DNA of 50,798 nucleotides from Brasilonema sp. CT11. GTDB lineage: Bacteria > Cyanobacteriota > Cyanobacteriia > Cyanobacteriales > Nostocaceae. Where the stretch lies: NCBI RefSeq assembly GCF_017982655.1, contig NZ_JABXYX010000032.1:1-50798 (forward strand). Direction: 5' to 3'. Every line of letters begins with the position of its first letter. The first letter of the stretch is position 1. Positions 33,426-43,780 of this stretch are shown piece by piece. Position numbers and translations under genes: made by a program. The notes beneath the pieces are model-generated. The model had not been told where the DNA came from, did no database searches, and saw only the letters and a list, made by a program, of their open reading frames with translations.

Positions 33426-34556
33426 ATGAAGACGGATAATGATCTTCGTAACAACTTGAAGTCCATTAGAACCCGCTTAGGCATGAGTCAGCAAGAATTG
33501 GCTAGCTTAGCAGGCGTGACACGTCAGGCAATTAGTGGTGTAGAGTCAGGACAATGCGCCCCTTCGGTCGCCATGACAATTCGTCTAGCAAAGGCGCTGG
33601 GTTGCAAGATCGAAGATCTATTCTGGCTAGAGCAGGATTTGCCCCAAGTCCAAGCAGTTTTGGCGAAATCTATCCCTTGCAGTCAACAACAGCGAGTGAG
33701 TTTGGCGCGGATTGGGGGGCAATGGATTGCATATCCCCTGGTTGGGAATGATGCTTTTCGTATGGAGATGATTTGGGCTGATGCCCAAATCGATAGTCAG
33801 ACAGATACAAATACAGTTCAAGTCAGACTTCTTGACGATATAGACAGATTTGAAAATACAGTTGTGATTGCTGGTTGTGCGCCTGTGCTTTCCCTGTGGG
33901 CAAGAGCCACCGAACGCTGGTATCCTCAACTGCGAGTCCAGTATAAATTCGCTAACAGCATGGCTGCGTTAGAGAGTTTGTGCCGAGGTGAGACTCATAT
34001 TGCTGGGATGCACCTGTATGACTCCCAAACAGGGGAGCATAATATTCCCTTTGTTCGTGAAGTCTTAGCAGGAAAAGAAGCAGTTTTAATCACCCTTGGA
34101 ATTTGGGAAGAGGGATTATTAGTACAGTCTGGCAATCCGATGCAAATCACAACAGTGACTGACTTAGTAGAAGCAAAAGCAAAGATTATTAACCGCGAAA
34201 AAGGAGCTGGCACTCGGTTGCTTTTGGAACGTAAACTACAAGAGGAGCAACTGTCATGTGATTCTGTTAAAGGATTTGACAGTATCGTCAGAAGCCATCA
34301 TAGTGTTGCTGATGCTGTCGTCTCAGGATTTGCGGATGCAGGAATTTCTACAGCGTCTGTGGCTACAGCTTTTGGATTGGAATTCATCCCTTGGCATTCC
34401 TCACGCTACGACTTAGTGATTCTCAAGGAATACTTGCAAGAACCACCAGTACAGCAGTTACTCAATACCTTAGAGCGTCGGTCTATTCATTCACAACTAG
34501 AAATCATCGGTGGTTGTGATACCAGCAAAACTGGGGACTTAGTCGCAACAATTTAG
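33426..34556 (+). CDS. XRE-type regulator with molybdate-binding-like (periplasmic-binding-fold) sensor domain
   Basis: Residues 8-65 are an XRE/Cro helix-turn-helix (LKSIRTRLGMSQQELASLAG, VTRQAISGVESGQCAPS). From about 90 to 360 it has a PBP-like domain (VVIAGCAPVLSLWARA; ETHIAGMHLYDSQTG; INREKGAGTRLLLERKLQEE; HHSVADAVVSGFADAGI) of the kind grouped as molybdate-binding domains in COG1910-type proteins. There is no signal peptide, so it senses a cytoplasmic ligand, plausibly molybdate or tungstate. It lies 530 bases upstream of nifH in the same direction. I infer that it controls the nifH-nifE pair. The Anabaena variabilis vnf repressors VnfR1/VnfR2 are candidate relatives to compare. Confidence 0.85.
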   Translation: MKTDNDLRNNLKSIRTRLGMSQQELASLAGVTRQAISGVESGQCAPSVAMTIRLAKALGCKIEDLFWLEQDLPQVQAVLAKSIPCSQQQRVSLARIGGQWIAYPLVGNDAFRMEMIWADAQIDSQTDTNTVQVRLLDDIDRFENTVVIAGCAPVLSLWARATERWYPQLRVQYKFANSMAALESLCRGETHIAGMHLYDSQTGEHNIPFVREVLAGKEAVLITLGIWEEGLLVQSGNPMQITTVTDLVEAKAKIINREKGAGTRLLLERKLQEEQLSCDSVKGFDSIVRSHHSVADAVVSGFADAGISTASVATAFGLEFIPWHSSRYDLVILKEYLQEPPVQQLLNTLERRSIHSQLEIIGGCDTSKTGDLVATI

Positions 34557-36056
<1,500 letters not shown>

Positions 36057-36293
36057 GTGCGCTACAAAGCACTGGTGAAGATAGAGATGTGGAGGTAGTC
36101 TGAATGGCTGATGTATAGTTCTACGATTTCTAGGTTTTCCGTGTCAGCATGAATCTGTAAATGTTCGCGCGGTAAAACGATTAGTTTAGTTTTTTGTTTT
36201 CTCCTTTTATTGGTTGGTTACATTTTAGGGAATGGGAAATCGCTCTTTTCCATTCCTTTTTTTTCCCGATGTTTCTAGATAATTTCTACTTGC
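36057..36293. other. Spacer between nifH and the nifE-like gene
   Basis: The 237 bases contain no frame of note. GGGAATGGGAAA and TTTCCATTCCTTTT (36227-36260) form an inverted repeat followed by a T run, so a terminator or attenuator for the nifH transcript probably sits here, and the nifE-like gene may be expressed less than nifH. Confidence 0.55.
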
Positions 36294-37616
36294 ATGAAAA
36301 GTGAAGACGTATTTAATAAAAACCCAGGTCACAAAACGCAGAATCGAGAATCTGTCCTGAGAGAAGGTCAAGAAGATTGTGCTTTTGATGGTGCAATGCT
36401 TACTTTAGTACCGATTACCGATGCTGCTCATTTAATTCACGGGCCAAGCGGTTGCATCAACAATTGTTGGGGAAATCGCAGTAGTCTCTCTTCTAATTCC
36501 ATACTATATAAAGCTCGTTTTACCACTGATATGGATGAAAACGATATCATCTTCGGTGGAGCAAAAAAGCTATACAACGCCATTATAGAAACGCAAAGAC
36601 GCTACAAACCTGCTGCGGTATTTGTCTATTCTACCTGCGTTTCTGCCCTTATCGGTGATGACCTTAATGGAGCCTGTACAGACGCTGCTGTGCAAACAGG
36701 AACTCCGATTATTCCTGTAGACTGTCCCGGATTTGTTGGTCGTAAAAATCGCGGTATGCGCATCGCTGGTGAAGCTTTGTTGGAACACGTTATAGGCACA
36801 GCTGAACCAGACTTTACTACACCTTATGATATTAACCTTATCGGTGAATCCAACATTGCTGCAATGTGGAACATTCTACCGCTATTTGAAAAATTAGGTA
36901 TCCGAGTCCTCTCCAAAATTACGGGTGATACTCGCTACAAGGAAGTTTGTTATGCCCATCGTGCCAAGCTAAATGTAATCACCTCATCCATTGCACTGCT
37001 TAAAATGGCAAAAAAGATGGAAGAACGCTTTAGTATCCCCTACATTCAAGAGTGTTTCTACGGTATAGAAAACATCAATCAAAGCTTACGGAATATTGCT
37101 GCTAAGTTGGGAGACTCCGACTTACAAGAACGTACAGAAAAGTTTATTGCCTTTGAAACTAGTGCTTTAGAAGAGAAACTTGCTTTTTATCGCACTTCTG
37201 TGCAAGGCAAACGTATTGTTATTGATACACAAGAACTGAAAAGTTGGTCAATTATCTCGGCAGCTCAAAAATTAGGGATAGAAGTTATCCCTATCAGCGC
37301 TGTTAAAAACAGTCAGGAGGATAAAGCAAGAATTCAAAAGTTACTGGGTAAGGATAGCATTATTCTCCAACAAAATACTCCAGAGGAAATTCTACAGATA
37401 ATTCACGAAAATAAAGCGGATATGTTAATTACAGGAGAACGCTATCAATACACCTCTGTTAAGGGTGAGATTCCTTCATTAGATATAAAGGCGGAACAAA
37501 ATCATTCAAATGCCGGCTATACAGGAATTTTAGAAGCGGCACAAAAACTGTATGCAACTCTTACTAGCCCTGTATGGAAACTAGTACACAAACCCGCCCC
37601 GTGGGAAAACAGATGA
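36294..37616 (+). CDS. NifE-like nitrogenase cofactor scaffold protein
   Basis: The 440-residue protein clearly belongs to NifE/VnfE rather than NifD: EDCAFDGAMLTLVPITDAAH, IHGPSGCINNCWGNRSSLSS, FGGAKKLYNAII, VYSTCVSALIGDDL and PDFTTPYDINLIGESN. The three cysteines that hold the scaffold [4Fe-4S] cluster are present (about Cys29, Cys54, Cys115). The conserved Cys of the cofactor-site segment (HRAKLNVxxCS in typical NifE) appears as Ser231 here (HRAKLNVITSSIALL). NifE works as NifEN in cofactor maturation, but no nifN is near. The N-terminus is shorter than usual. It lies 237 bases after nifH and is probably part of the same Mo-responsive unit. Confidence 0.88.
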   Translation: MKSEDVFNKNPGHKTQNRESVLREGQEDCAFDGAMLTLVPITDAAHLIHGPSGCINNCWGNRSSLSSNSILYKARFTTDMDENDIIFGGAKKLYNAIIETQRRYKPAAVFVYSTCVSALIGDDLNGACTDAAVQTGTPIIPVDCPGFVGRKNRGMRIAGEALLEHVIGTAEPDFTTPYDINLIGESNIAAMWNILPLFEKLGIRVLSKITGDTRYKEVCYAHRAKLNVITSSIALLKMAKKMEERFSIPYIQECFYGIENINQSLRNIAAKLGDSDLQERTEKFIAFETSALEEKLAFYRTSVQGKRIVIDTQELKSWSIISAAQKLGIEVIPISAVKNSQEDKARIQKLLGKDSIILQQNTPEEILQIIHENKADMLITGERYQYTSVKGEIPSLDIKAEQNHSNAGYTGILEAAQKLYATLTSPVWKLVHKPAPWENR

Positions 37617-37802
37617 GGATTTTTCCAACTGTGGTTCCCTGAATGAATAACAGAGGAATTGAATCGATAGCGATCGCCTAGTAACGTCCCATAATTGTTC
37701 TGAGTTAGAGATGATTCACTGTTGAAAAGTATGCTTCAATGTAGCATAAATCATATGAATCTATTACGCTCCCATGAATGACGCGCCCTCTGCCACTCAT
37801 TG

Positions 37803-38357
37803 TTAGCTTGCCGCGCTGCTTACAGCACCCTTAAGGGCTGCTATTCCCTGTTCAATGCTAGCCCAGAGACCCATGTCAGGTTCCTTACCGGCTATTTCTC
37901 GCGTTCCGACGAAGTAAAGAACGCCTTTAAGAATCTCTTGGTGAGCGCGATTTTCAAAATTAACTCGGTTGAGCGGTTCCATCAGATCTTGAAGCTTATC
38001 ATCCAAGGACTGGGCAACCTTGTGTAGAACCAGCCCAGTCATTGTCTGTTGATGCTTTAGCAACTCAAGCTGTAAGTACTTGTCATACAGAGTTAGCTCG
38101 GAGCCGCTCATCATTTGGCTTACTTTCTCAGCATGTTTTTGAGTAATGTCGCGAGGTTCTGAAGCGTTGCCGTATTTAGAAATAGCTGCTTCGATGATGC
38201 CGAGATTTTCGCGATCGCTCTTTATCATTCCTTCGAGCCGCTCGCAAATCGTCTTGTCGTCCGTCTGTGCTATTAACTTTTGCTCACTTTCCAACAGAAC
38301 ATTCTGAATAAGCTTTAGATCAGCAAGCTTAGTCGCTATATTTGTCACATCGGCCAT
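37803..38357 (-). CDS. Helical hypothetical protein
   Basis: From ATG 38357 (GGAG 9 bases upstream) the protein is 184 residues. It is almost all helical: ATKLADLKLIQNVLLESEQK, ICERLEGMIKSDRENLGIIE, LTLYDKYLQLELLKHQQTMT and EPLNRVNFENRAHQEILKGV. The spacing of His and Glu residues suggests a ferritin-like or four-helix bundle, but I do not recognise the family and see no clear ExxH metal motif. The open frame to 38417 adds 20 residues with no similarity or ribosome binding site. It is convergent with the nifE-like gene. Confidence 0.65.
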   Translation of the reverse strand: MADVTNIATKLADLKLIQNVLLESEQKLIAQTDDKTICERLEGMIKSDRENLGIIEAAISKYGNASEPRDITQKHAEKVSQMMSGSELTLYDKYLQLELLKHQQTMTGLVLHKVAQSLDDKLQDLMEPLNRVNFENRAHQEILKGVLYFVGTREIAGKEPDMGLWASIEQGIAALKGAVSSAAS

Positions 38358-38595
38358 TATGATTAACTCCGGACTATAAGTTTTATCGGTTAGGACAAGC
38401 AAATTCACTTTTTCCATATTCTCGTGAGGTTTGAGTAAGTCCGTCCCTCTTCAGAAAGATTTCTATCAAGTTCGTCACAGAACCACTCTACAAAATCAAA
38501 ACCAAACCTACAAAGCCTGTCCTTATGGGCAACGACGATGTGTGAACAGCGTCTTTATGTACTGCTTGTTATGCTATAGTCGCCTTATGCCAACC

Positions 38596-39285
38596 TTATG
38601 CTGCTCCTTGGTCATAATCATTATCGAACAGCGTATTGGCTAACCATGCTTTAAACTCAGGATCATCAGTAAATTTACGGTATACTTCTGTATGGTCGAA
38701 GATGAACTCCTGAAACTTATCGACTAGCTTTTTTTCAAAGGTGATTCTGGCGTTTTGGCGGTCTGAGTATTTTTTGGCGTTCTGATATTCTTCGTCTTTG
38801 CTGACTTCGGCGGGTAATTCTTCAAACAAGAAGCGCCGCACTTTATCTTTTTATGTCCACTCAATATTACCGAAGCGATCATTAAAATCTTGAATAATAT
38901 TACTGAGTACGTCTAATTGCACCTCATATTTGCTACCAGGAGGATCTGGGGGTGCAGGTGCTATTTCTCCACCACCTTCAAGCTGTATGGCTAGGGTTGT
39001 TTGTCTTTCTATGCGGTAGCTGTCGATGTCAACGCTTTCTAAAATACCTTTGGATAAATCGGTGTCGTTAAGGTTGGGAAGTTTGGCAAGTAGGAATTTG
39101 AGAAAAGTTTTTAGGCTTTCCCAGTAGGGATTACGGAAAGGATTAATTTGAACAAGAAATTGATAATTGCGGACGAAAGATTTGCCTTTTTTCTTGACGT
39201 CTATTTGTTGTTCTTCGTCTAATTCGTTGATAAAATTTTGCTTGCATTCATCGAGAATTGGATCTAATTGGTCACGTTCTGCACC
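38596..39285 (-). pseudogene. hsdR: Type I restriction enzyme R subunit, C-terminal remnant with stop codon
   Basis: The minus strand reads RDQLDPILDECKQNFINELD, KGKSFVRNYQFLVQINPFRN, TDLSKGILESVDIDSYRIER and DFNDRFGNIEWT, an in-frame TAA at about 38,851, then KDKVRRFLFEELPAEVSKDE, YSDRQNARITFEKKLVDKFQ and IFDHTEVYRKFTDDPEFKAW. This is the C-terminal region of HsdR. The frame is otherwise intact across about 690 bases. The upstream ATPase and nuclease parts are gone, cut off by the IS5-type remnant at about 39,285. It cannot act in restriction. Confidence 0.88.
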
Positions 39286-40037
39286 ATCACCCAGTGAGCG
39301 AAATCCTTACCACGGTATCCGCCATCAACCCAAATCCGAATTAACCTACCCACGCGATAAGCCAGAGGCTTGATGCTGCGCGTATCGCGTACTTGATGAA
39401 GTTTTGATAGAACCTGTTTCGCCCCTGCTTGTTCGCTGACGTCAGCTGCGGTGATAACGACAACTATCAGCAGGCCCAAGGTATCGATTAGTATGTGCCG
39501 CTTACGTCCTTTGATTTTTTTTCCTGAGTCATAGCCAACTTCCTTAGATATCATTGTTGCGGTCTCAACTGATTGGCTGTCCATAATCGCCTCAGATGGT
39601 GATGGTTCTCTGTTTTGGCTGACACGTACCCACAAACGCAGGCGGTCGTGAATTTGTTGCCATGTACCGTCTTTGCGCCACTGCCGGAAATAATGGTAAA
39701 CGGTTGGTTTTCCAGTTTGGAAAGTCGTGGGGGAGCATACGCCCTTCGGGTTCACCAGATACCTACGGAGGGAAACCCTCCTGCAGTACTGGTTCACCAC
39801 GCACAACCTGCACACAAGATGTAAAGAATTGCATTTACCACTGCTTCGATGTCAACACTACGTTTTCTACCGCCTTTTTTAGCTGCTGGAATTAATCCTG
39901 ATAGCAGTTCCCACTGCTCCAAAGTCAAGTTACTTGGGTACGATGAATTCATGGCTCTCGTAACGCTGTCATACTTAAGTATTTTTTCTACTGACAGGAT
40001 ACCGTTACGTGGGCTTTCTTACTTCTCAGACATCCTC
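39286..40037 (-). pseudogene. IS5-type transposase remnant, interrupted by a palindromic repeat and 3'-truncated
   Basis: The gene starts at ATG 39952 with MNSSYPSNLTLEQWELLSGL, IPAAKKGGRKRSVDIEAVVN and AILYILCAGCAW, then runs into a dispersed palindromic repeat (39.73-39.80 kb) with a stop. Transposase sequence resumes as TFQTGKPTVYHYFRQWRKDG, MDSQSVETATMISKEVGYDS, GKKIKGRKRHILIDTLGLLI and IWVDGGYRGKDFAHWV, and is cut off where hsdR begins. Two catalytic Asp motifs (MDSQS, WVDGGY) are seen, but the final Glu region is lost. ACTTCTCAGACATCCTC at 40021-40037 is the remaining terminal repeat. Confidence 0.87.
39733..39802. repeat. Dispersed palindromic repeat, copy 2, inside the transposase
   Basis: The unit reads CCTTCGGGTTCACCAGATAC, then CTACGGAGGGAAACCCTCCT and GCAGTACTGGTTCACC. 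It is the reverse complement of the 4.69-kb copy with few changes. It splits an IS5-type transposase frame, so it moved in after the transposase arrived. Confidence 0.88.
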
Positions 40038-40163
40038 TTAGCAGGGTTGAAATGGCTGAGTCGCTAGAAAAATAAAATTTGAACAAAAACACTGGTGAGG
40101 ATGTCAACCCTTATCAGTGGCAGTAATCGCTACTTATTTAATTATTTATGGGGAATCTAAATC

Positions 40164-40667
40164 GTGGCATATCTCAATAGTCATCAACTGATAGAGCGTG
40201 ACGACAGTCAACCGGGGTTTATATATTTAATTGAAGCTGTCGGTGTTAATGGATGGATACCAGGCTGTGTAGTTAAAAGAATGAAGATTGGTCTAAGTCG
40301 TAATCCTAAAGAACGTCTCGCAATTCTTCACGCTTACCAGCCTCCCGTTGACCTCAAGATAATTCGCACTATCTACGTTGAAAATATGAAAGAGGTAGAA
40401 ACCGCTCTACACGCAGAATTTAAGCATTGTAATGTCAAGCTACTTAACTCCAAAGAATATTTTGACCTAAACCCCATAGACCTGATTCGCGTTCATTGGG
40501 CTATGACACGCTATGAGACACAAGTATCGAGTTTTGCAGATATTCCTAAGCGTGCTGTTGCTGGCGGTCTAGTAGCACTTTTAGGGGCAGGTTTAGTCAT
40601 CGGGTATGGAATTGAAAAAAGTGTTGCACGACCCCTGCCACAACAAAATATTGAGGACGTACGCTAA
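40164..40667 (+). CDS. GIY-YIG / T5orf172-type nuclease-domain protein with C-terminal membrane helix
   Basis: The 167-residue protein (GTG start) has the GIY-YIG-like T5orf172/MUG113 pattern: GFIYLIEAVGVNGWIPGCVV, RMKIGLSRNPKERLAILHAY, IIRTIYVENMKEVETALHAE and HCNVKLLNSKEYFDLN. FIYLI is the first and KIGLS the second half-motif; Arg51 (KERL) and the Glu in ALHAEF fit catalytic positions. A hydrophobic C-terminal segment (AVAGGLVALLGAGLVIGYGI) looks like a membrane anchor, unusual for a nuclease. It sits between hsdM and hsdR debris, in a region of insertions. Function is unknown. Confidence 0.8.
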   Translation: MAYLNSHQLIERDDSQPGFIYLIEAVGVNGWIPGCVVKRMKIGLSRNPKERLAILHAYQPPVDLKIIRTIYVENMKEVETALHAEFKHCNVKLLNSKEYFDLNPIDLIRVHWAMTRYETQVSSFADIPKRAVAGGLVALLGAGLVIGYGIEKSVARPLPQQNIEDVR

Positions 40668-40847
40668 CACACTTCAGTAATGAAAACACTTACAGTCCCT
40701 ATATTACAAGGGTTTTATTGTCCTAAAAACTTGCACGAATATTACCACAAGGAATACTAATATCGAGAATTTTTAGAAGATTTTACCAATCATTGCTCTT
40801 CGTTGTTCTCTTCGTTAAACTTGCGGATTAACTCTTCAAACACATAA

Positions 40848-40974
40848 TACCAAATCCGGATCTAATACCCCCTTTATTATTTAGTCCGCGTAGGCGGACT
40901 TTGTTTGTGTAGTCGCGATTTCTAATCGCCTGGGTTAAAAGGGGGTTAGAAAAGCGGATTTTGTATAACCCATC
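40848..40974. mobile_element. 127-bp miniature element in hsdM, ATAA target duplication
   Basis: The ends TACCAAATCCGGATCTAATA and GTTAGAAAAGCGGATTTTGT are imperfect inverted repeats built around AAATCCG and CCCCCTTT. ATAA flanks both sides (40844-40847 and 40975-40978). Removing the element and one copy joins GAGATGGGTTAT to GTGTTTGAAGAG in frame in hsdM. No coding capacity. Confidence 0.82.
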
Positions 40975-41167
40975 TCAAGGTTAGTTAATCCCTCAAGAAT
41001 AATTTTTCCTTGAGAGTTTTTAACAGGTTCCGAACTGAGGTTAATATGATTGGAAACAAATTTATCAATCAGCGCATAAAGCCGATTACTTTCTGTTAAT
41101 GTCTCAATTTGATTCCGCAGCTTAAATTTAGCGATAATTTCTTGGACATTTTCGCTAAAGCCATCTA

Positions 41168-41322
41168 CTCACATCTTGCACCAATAAAATTTGATGGAAT
41201 TTAGTAACTCAGTATTCAAGCATAAGTCTTGATTTAGCAAGAGAAGTCCATAAAATTCATGTAGCTTTATCGTACGTCTTTTTAGCTTCTACGGTTTTCT
41301 ACGCAGAGGTGCAAGATATGAG
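41168..41322. mobile_element. 155-bp miniature element in hsdM, TCTA target duplication
   Basis: CTCACATCTTGCACC at 41168-41182 and GGTGCAAGATATGAG at 41308-41322 are inverted repeats with 14 of 15 matches. TCTA lies outside each end (41164-41167 and 41323-41326). Removal restores the HsdM sequence FENYLDGFSENVQ in frame. The interior has no open frame. Confidence 0.9.
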
Positions 41323-41811
41323 TCTAGATAGTTTTCAAAGTTCGCGCGAATTTGACTAGGAAAATTGAGTAAGGTTTTAAAAGTCAATTGAGAAGTATTA
41401 TAAAATACATAATCAGATGCTCTGGGAAGCTGTTGCGCTACAGCATTATGTCCAAAATTGCCTTCTTCCAACAACTTATAACGCTCAAGAACCTTTTCCT
41501 TTGTTGGTTCCAGTAAGCAATCCAAACGCCGCAGTACTGTCATTGGCAGAATTACATCTCGGTACTTACCGCGTACATAGACATCCCTTAATACATCATC
41601 GGCAATATTCCAGATAAAGTTAACAATAGTGTTGTGTGTCGTGTGATTCATGTTGCCAGTACTGTAGGCGATCGCATCCCAATAGTTGTAACACTTTAGA
41701 GTACAATGGTGTCTGCTTTGTAATCACAGACTTAATTTTTATCTAACTTTTGACGCAACTGCTGATAAATCATATCCAACCACACGGGAATCACAGGCTT
41801 ACATTGTTAAT

Positions 41812-43518
41812 CTAAATGCCGTGACTTTTACCTATCACCCAATGACGTTTGAAAAAACGCGCCAAAGCTGACTCTTCCAAAGATAAATAAATTGGACGTC
41901 CGTGGGGACAGGTACGAGGGTTGCGTGTGCGTTGCCATTCATCCAAAAGTGTTTGCATTTGTTGTAAACTGAGACTCGTACCGTTGCGAATAGCACTACG
42001 ACAGGCGACAGCGACTTGTGCTGCTTGTAAGTCACCTCCCCAACTCAGTTCTAAAATGGCGTCTGCACAGTCGTCTCGCTGTTGTAAAAGTGTGGGAACC
42101 GTACGAACTGCCCAAAGTTGCTCACCAAAGGGTTCTATATCCAAATCAATTCGTTGTAGTTGCGATACTTGCGCCGGAGATAATTGATAGAGAATGATTG
42201 GAGGTTCAATTGGAATAATTTTCCAATTGTCGCACAATTGCTCGTACAAAACTCGTTCATGGGCAATGTGCTGTTCTACTAACCACACTCCACCAGGATG
42301 TTCTGCCACGATATAAGTGTTATTAACTTGAGCAACGGCTTTTAGTTGTAGAGATGTTGCTAGCAACTTTTCTGGATGCGTTTTGTGTTCTTCACAAGTA
42401 AGCGAACGATTGACATTGTATCCGCCTTTTTCTTCTGCAGCTTTGAGTAATTTACCAACTCGCGTTGTGTGAACAGCGTCTTTAACAGATGTAGAATTGA
42501 TGCGGAGTGCAGTTGCGATCGCCGTACTAATTTGTTCTTGCCAGTAACTGAGTTGGTTAAGATAAATTTCTGTTTTTGCTGGGTTACGGTTCCAGTTGAT
42601 ATGCTCTGGAGAAATCAATAGATGCACAAAAGTGATTGGATAGCGATCGCGCGGTAATGTCCGATGAAATCCCGACAAGATAGTCTGCTCTAATTCCGAT
42701 GACTTCACCATCCTTCCATTCACAGCAACTCGCACCCAGTCTGGACGATGGCGATGACAACGGTCTGGTAATCCTACCACTAAATGGAGTGCACAGTGCT
42801 CAGTGCTGAGTCCTGAGTTTTGAGGTGGTGGTACTTCTAGTTTTAACTCTTGTAAATCAGCTTCTTTAACTTGATGTAGAATCTGAGGCAACAGTTGTCC
42901 TATTGAGGCAGTCCGACAAAGGGTGAACCACTCTTTATCATTTTGCCAGACTTGCCAAGTGATATTCGGATGACATAAGGCGATTTGGTGAATTGTTGCT
43001 TGCACTGCTTTCATTTGCTGTGCTAATGTTGGTAACCCCTGACGACGACCTGAACAATTTTCAAAGAGATTTGATACTGTGACAATTGTACCAGGAGCGA
43101 TCGCACAAGCTTCCACATACAATGCTTCTCCACCGTAGCCATAGACAAATCGCCAACCACAATCTCCTCGTTGTGGACGACTTAATATTTCTAAATCTGC
43201 CAGCGTTGTCAAACTATGCAACGCCTCTCCACGAAACCCCAAACTTGTAATTTTCCACAAATCTGCACAACTGCAAATTTTACTGGTACTATGGGCGGTT
43301 GCTGCTTTGTGCAAGTCATATTCGGTCATTCCGCAACCATTATCTGCCACACGTACACGCCATTGCCCGGGCCATAAGGAAACAACAATTCGTGTTGCAC
43401 CTGCATCAAGGGAATTTTCTACCAATTCTCGCACTACAGAGGCTAAGGAGTCGATAACCTCTCCGGCTGTAATCAGATGTACGACTTCTGCTGGTAAAGC
43501 ATAAATAGTTGACGCCAT
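41812..43518 (-). CDS. mutL: DNA mismatch repair protein MutL
   Basis: The 568-residue protein has the GHKL ATPase motifs: VRELVENSLDAGAT (motif I), RVADNGCGM (II) and TSLGFRGEALHSL (III), followed by the transducer domain. The C-terminal domain carries EQHIAHERVLYE (about Glu415), ACRSAI and CPHGRPIYL. These correspond to the endonuclease-type MutL motifs DQHAxxERxxxE, ACR and CPHGRP, with Glu in place of the first Asp, so nicking activity is plausible but not assured. MutL links MutS mismatch recognition to excision. The gene is monocistronic. A 58-bp stretch of it is duplicated upstream at 43.7 kb. Confidence 0.95.
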   Translation of the reverse strand: MASTIYALPAEVVHLITAGEVIDSLASVVRELVENSLDAGATRIVVSLWPGQWRVRVADNGCGMTEYDLHKAATAHSTSKICSCADLWKITSLGFRGEALHSLTTLADLEILSRPQRGDCGWRFVYGYGGEALYVEACAIAPGTIVTVSNLFENCSGRRQGLPTLAQQMKAVQATIHQIALCHPNITWQVWQNDKEWFTLCRTASIGQLLPQILHQVKEADLQELKLEVPPPQNSGLSTEHCALHLVVGLPDRCHRHRPDWVRVAVNGRMVKSSELEQTILSGFHRTLPRDRYPITFVHLLISPEHINWNRNPAKTEIYLNQLSYWQEQISTAIATALRINSTSVKDAVHTTRVGKLLKAAEEKGGYNVNRSLTCEEHKTHPEKLLATSLQLKAVAQVNNTYIVAEHPGGVWLVEQHIAHERVLYEQLCDNWKIIPIEPPIILYQLSPAQVSQLQRIDLDIEPFGEQLWAVRTVPTLLQQRDDCADAILELSWGGDLQAAQVAVACRSAIRNGTSLSLQQMQTLLDEWQRTRNPRTCPHGRPIYLSLEESALARFFKRHWVIGKSHGI

Positions 43519-43569
43519 AAATTACAGTTTAGAGGATGGATCGCAACTTGCTCCAAAATATTTTGACCA

Positions 43570-43720
43570 ATTGCATCATTTTTCTTGAGAATCAACCAAT
43601 CTCTTTGGCTGATTTCGGGAAGCCATTCGGTATCAGGTGCATGCGGTGAAAAGTAGTCTTCCTAAATTTCCACTTTAGCACCTACACAACCTAGAGCATC
43701 TGCTACATATTTCCTTACCT
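43570..43720 (-). pseudogene. PIN-like (DUF5615-type) protein remnant with stop codon
   Basis: The minus strand reads KVRKYVADALGCVGAKVEI, a TAG at about 43,662, then EDYFSPHAPDTEWLPEISQR and DWLILKKNDAIGQNI. This resembles PIN-like domain proteins of toxin type, where VEIHDDHF and DTEWLPEVGKRGW are common strings as I recall. The stop falls where His is usual. Sequence beyond both ends is lost. I consider it a dead gene. Confidence 0.55.
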
Positions 43721-43722
43721 TG

Positions 43723-43780
43723 GGCAACAGTTGTCCTATTGAGGCAGTCCGACAGAGGGTGAACCACTTTTTGTCATTTT
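43723..43780. repeat. 58-bp duplicate of internal mutL sequence
   Basis: Bases 43723-43780 match 42887-42944 inside mutL with three differences (GGCAACAGTTGTCCTATTGA at the start). Both are in the same orientation. The copy abuts the PIN-like remnant and carries no frame of its own. Confidence 0.93.

Larger units (their letters stand above)
40790..41651 (-). pseudogene. hsdM: Type I DNA methyltransferase subunit (HsdM) N-terminal remnant, split by two miniature elements
   Basis: The first piece (41651 to about 41,323) reads HNTIVNFIWNIADDVLRDVY, VRGKYRDVILPMTVLRRLDC and IRANFENYLD. After the 41168-41322 element it resumes with GFSENVQEIIAKFKLRNQIE, RLYALIDKFVSNHINLSSEP and GLTNLEMGY. After the 40848-40974 element it ends YVFEELIRKFNEENNEEQ and stop. 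Both joins restore frame when the element and one target copy are removed. It matches the N-terminal helical domain of HsdM up to just before the AdoMet region. The methylase core and hsdS are missing. Confidence 0.9.
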
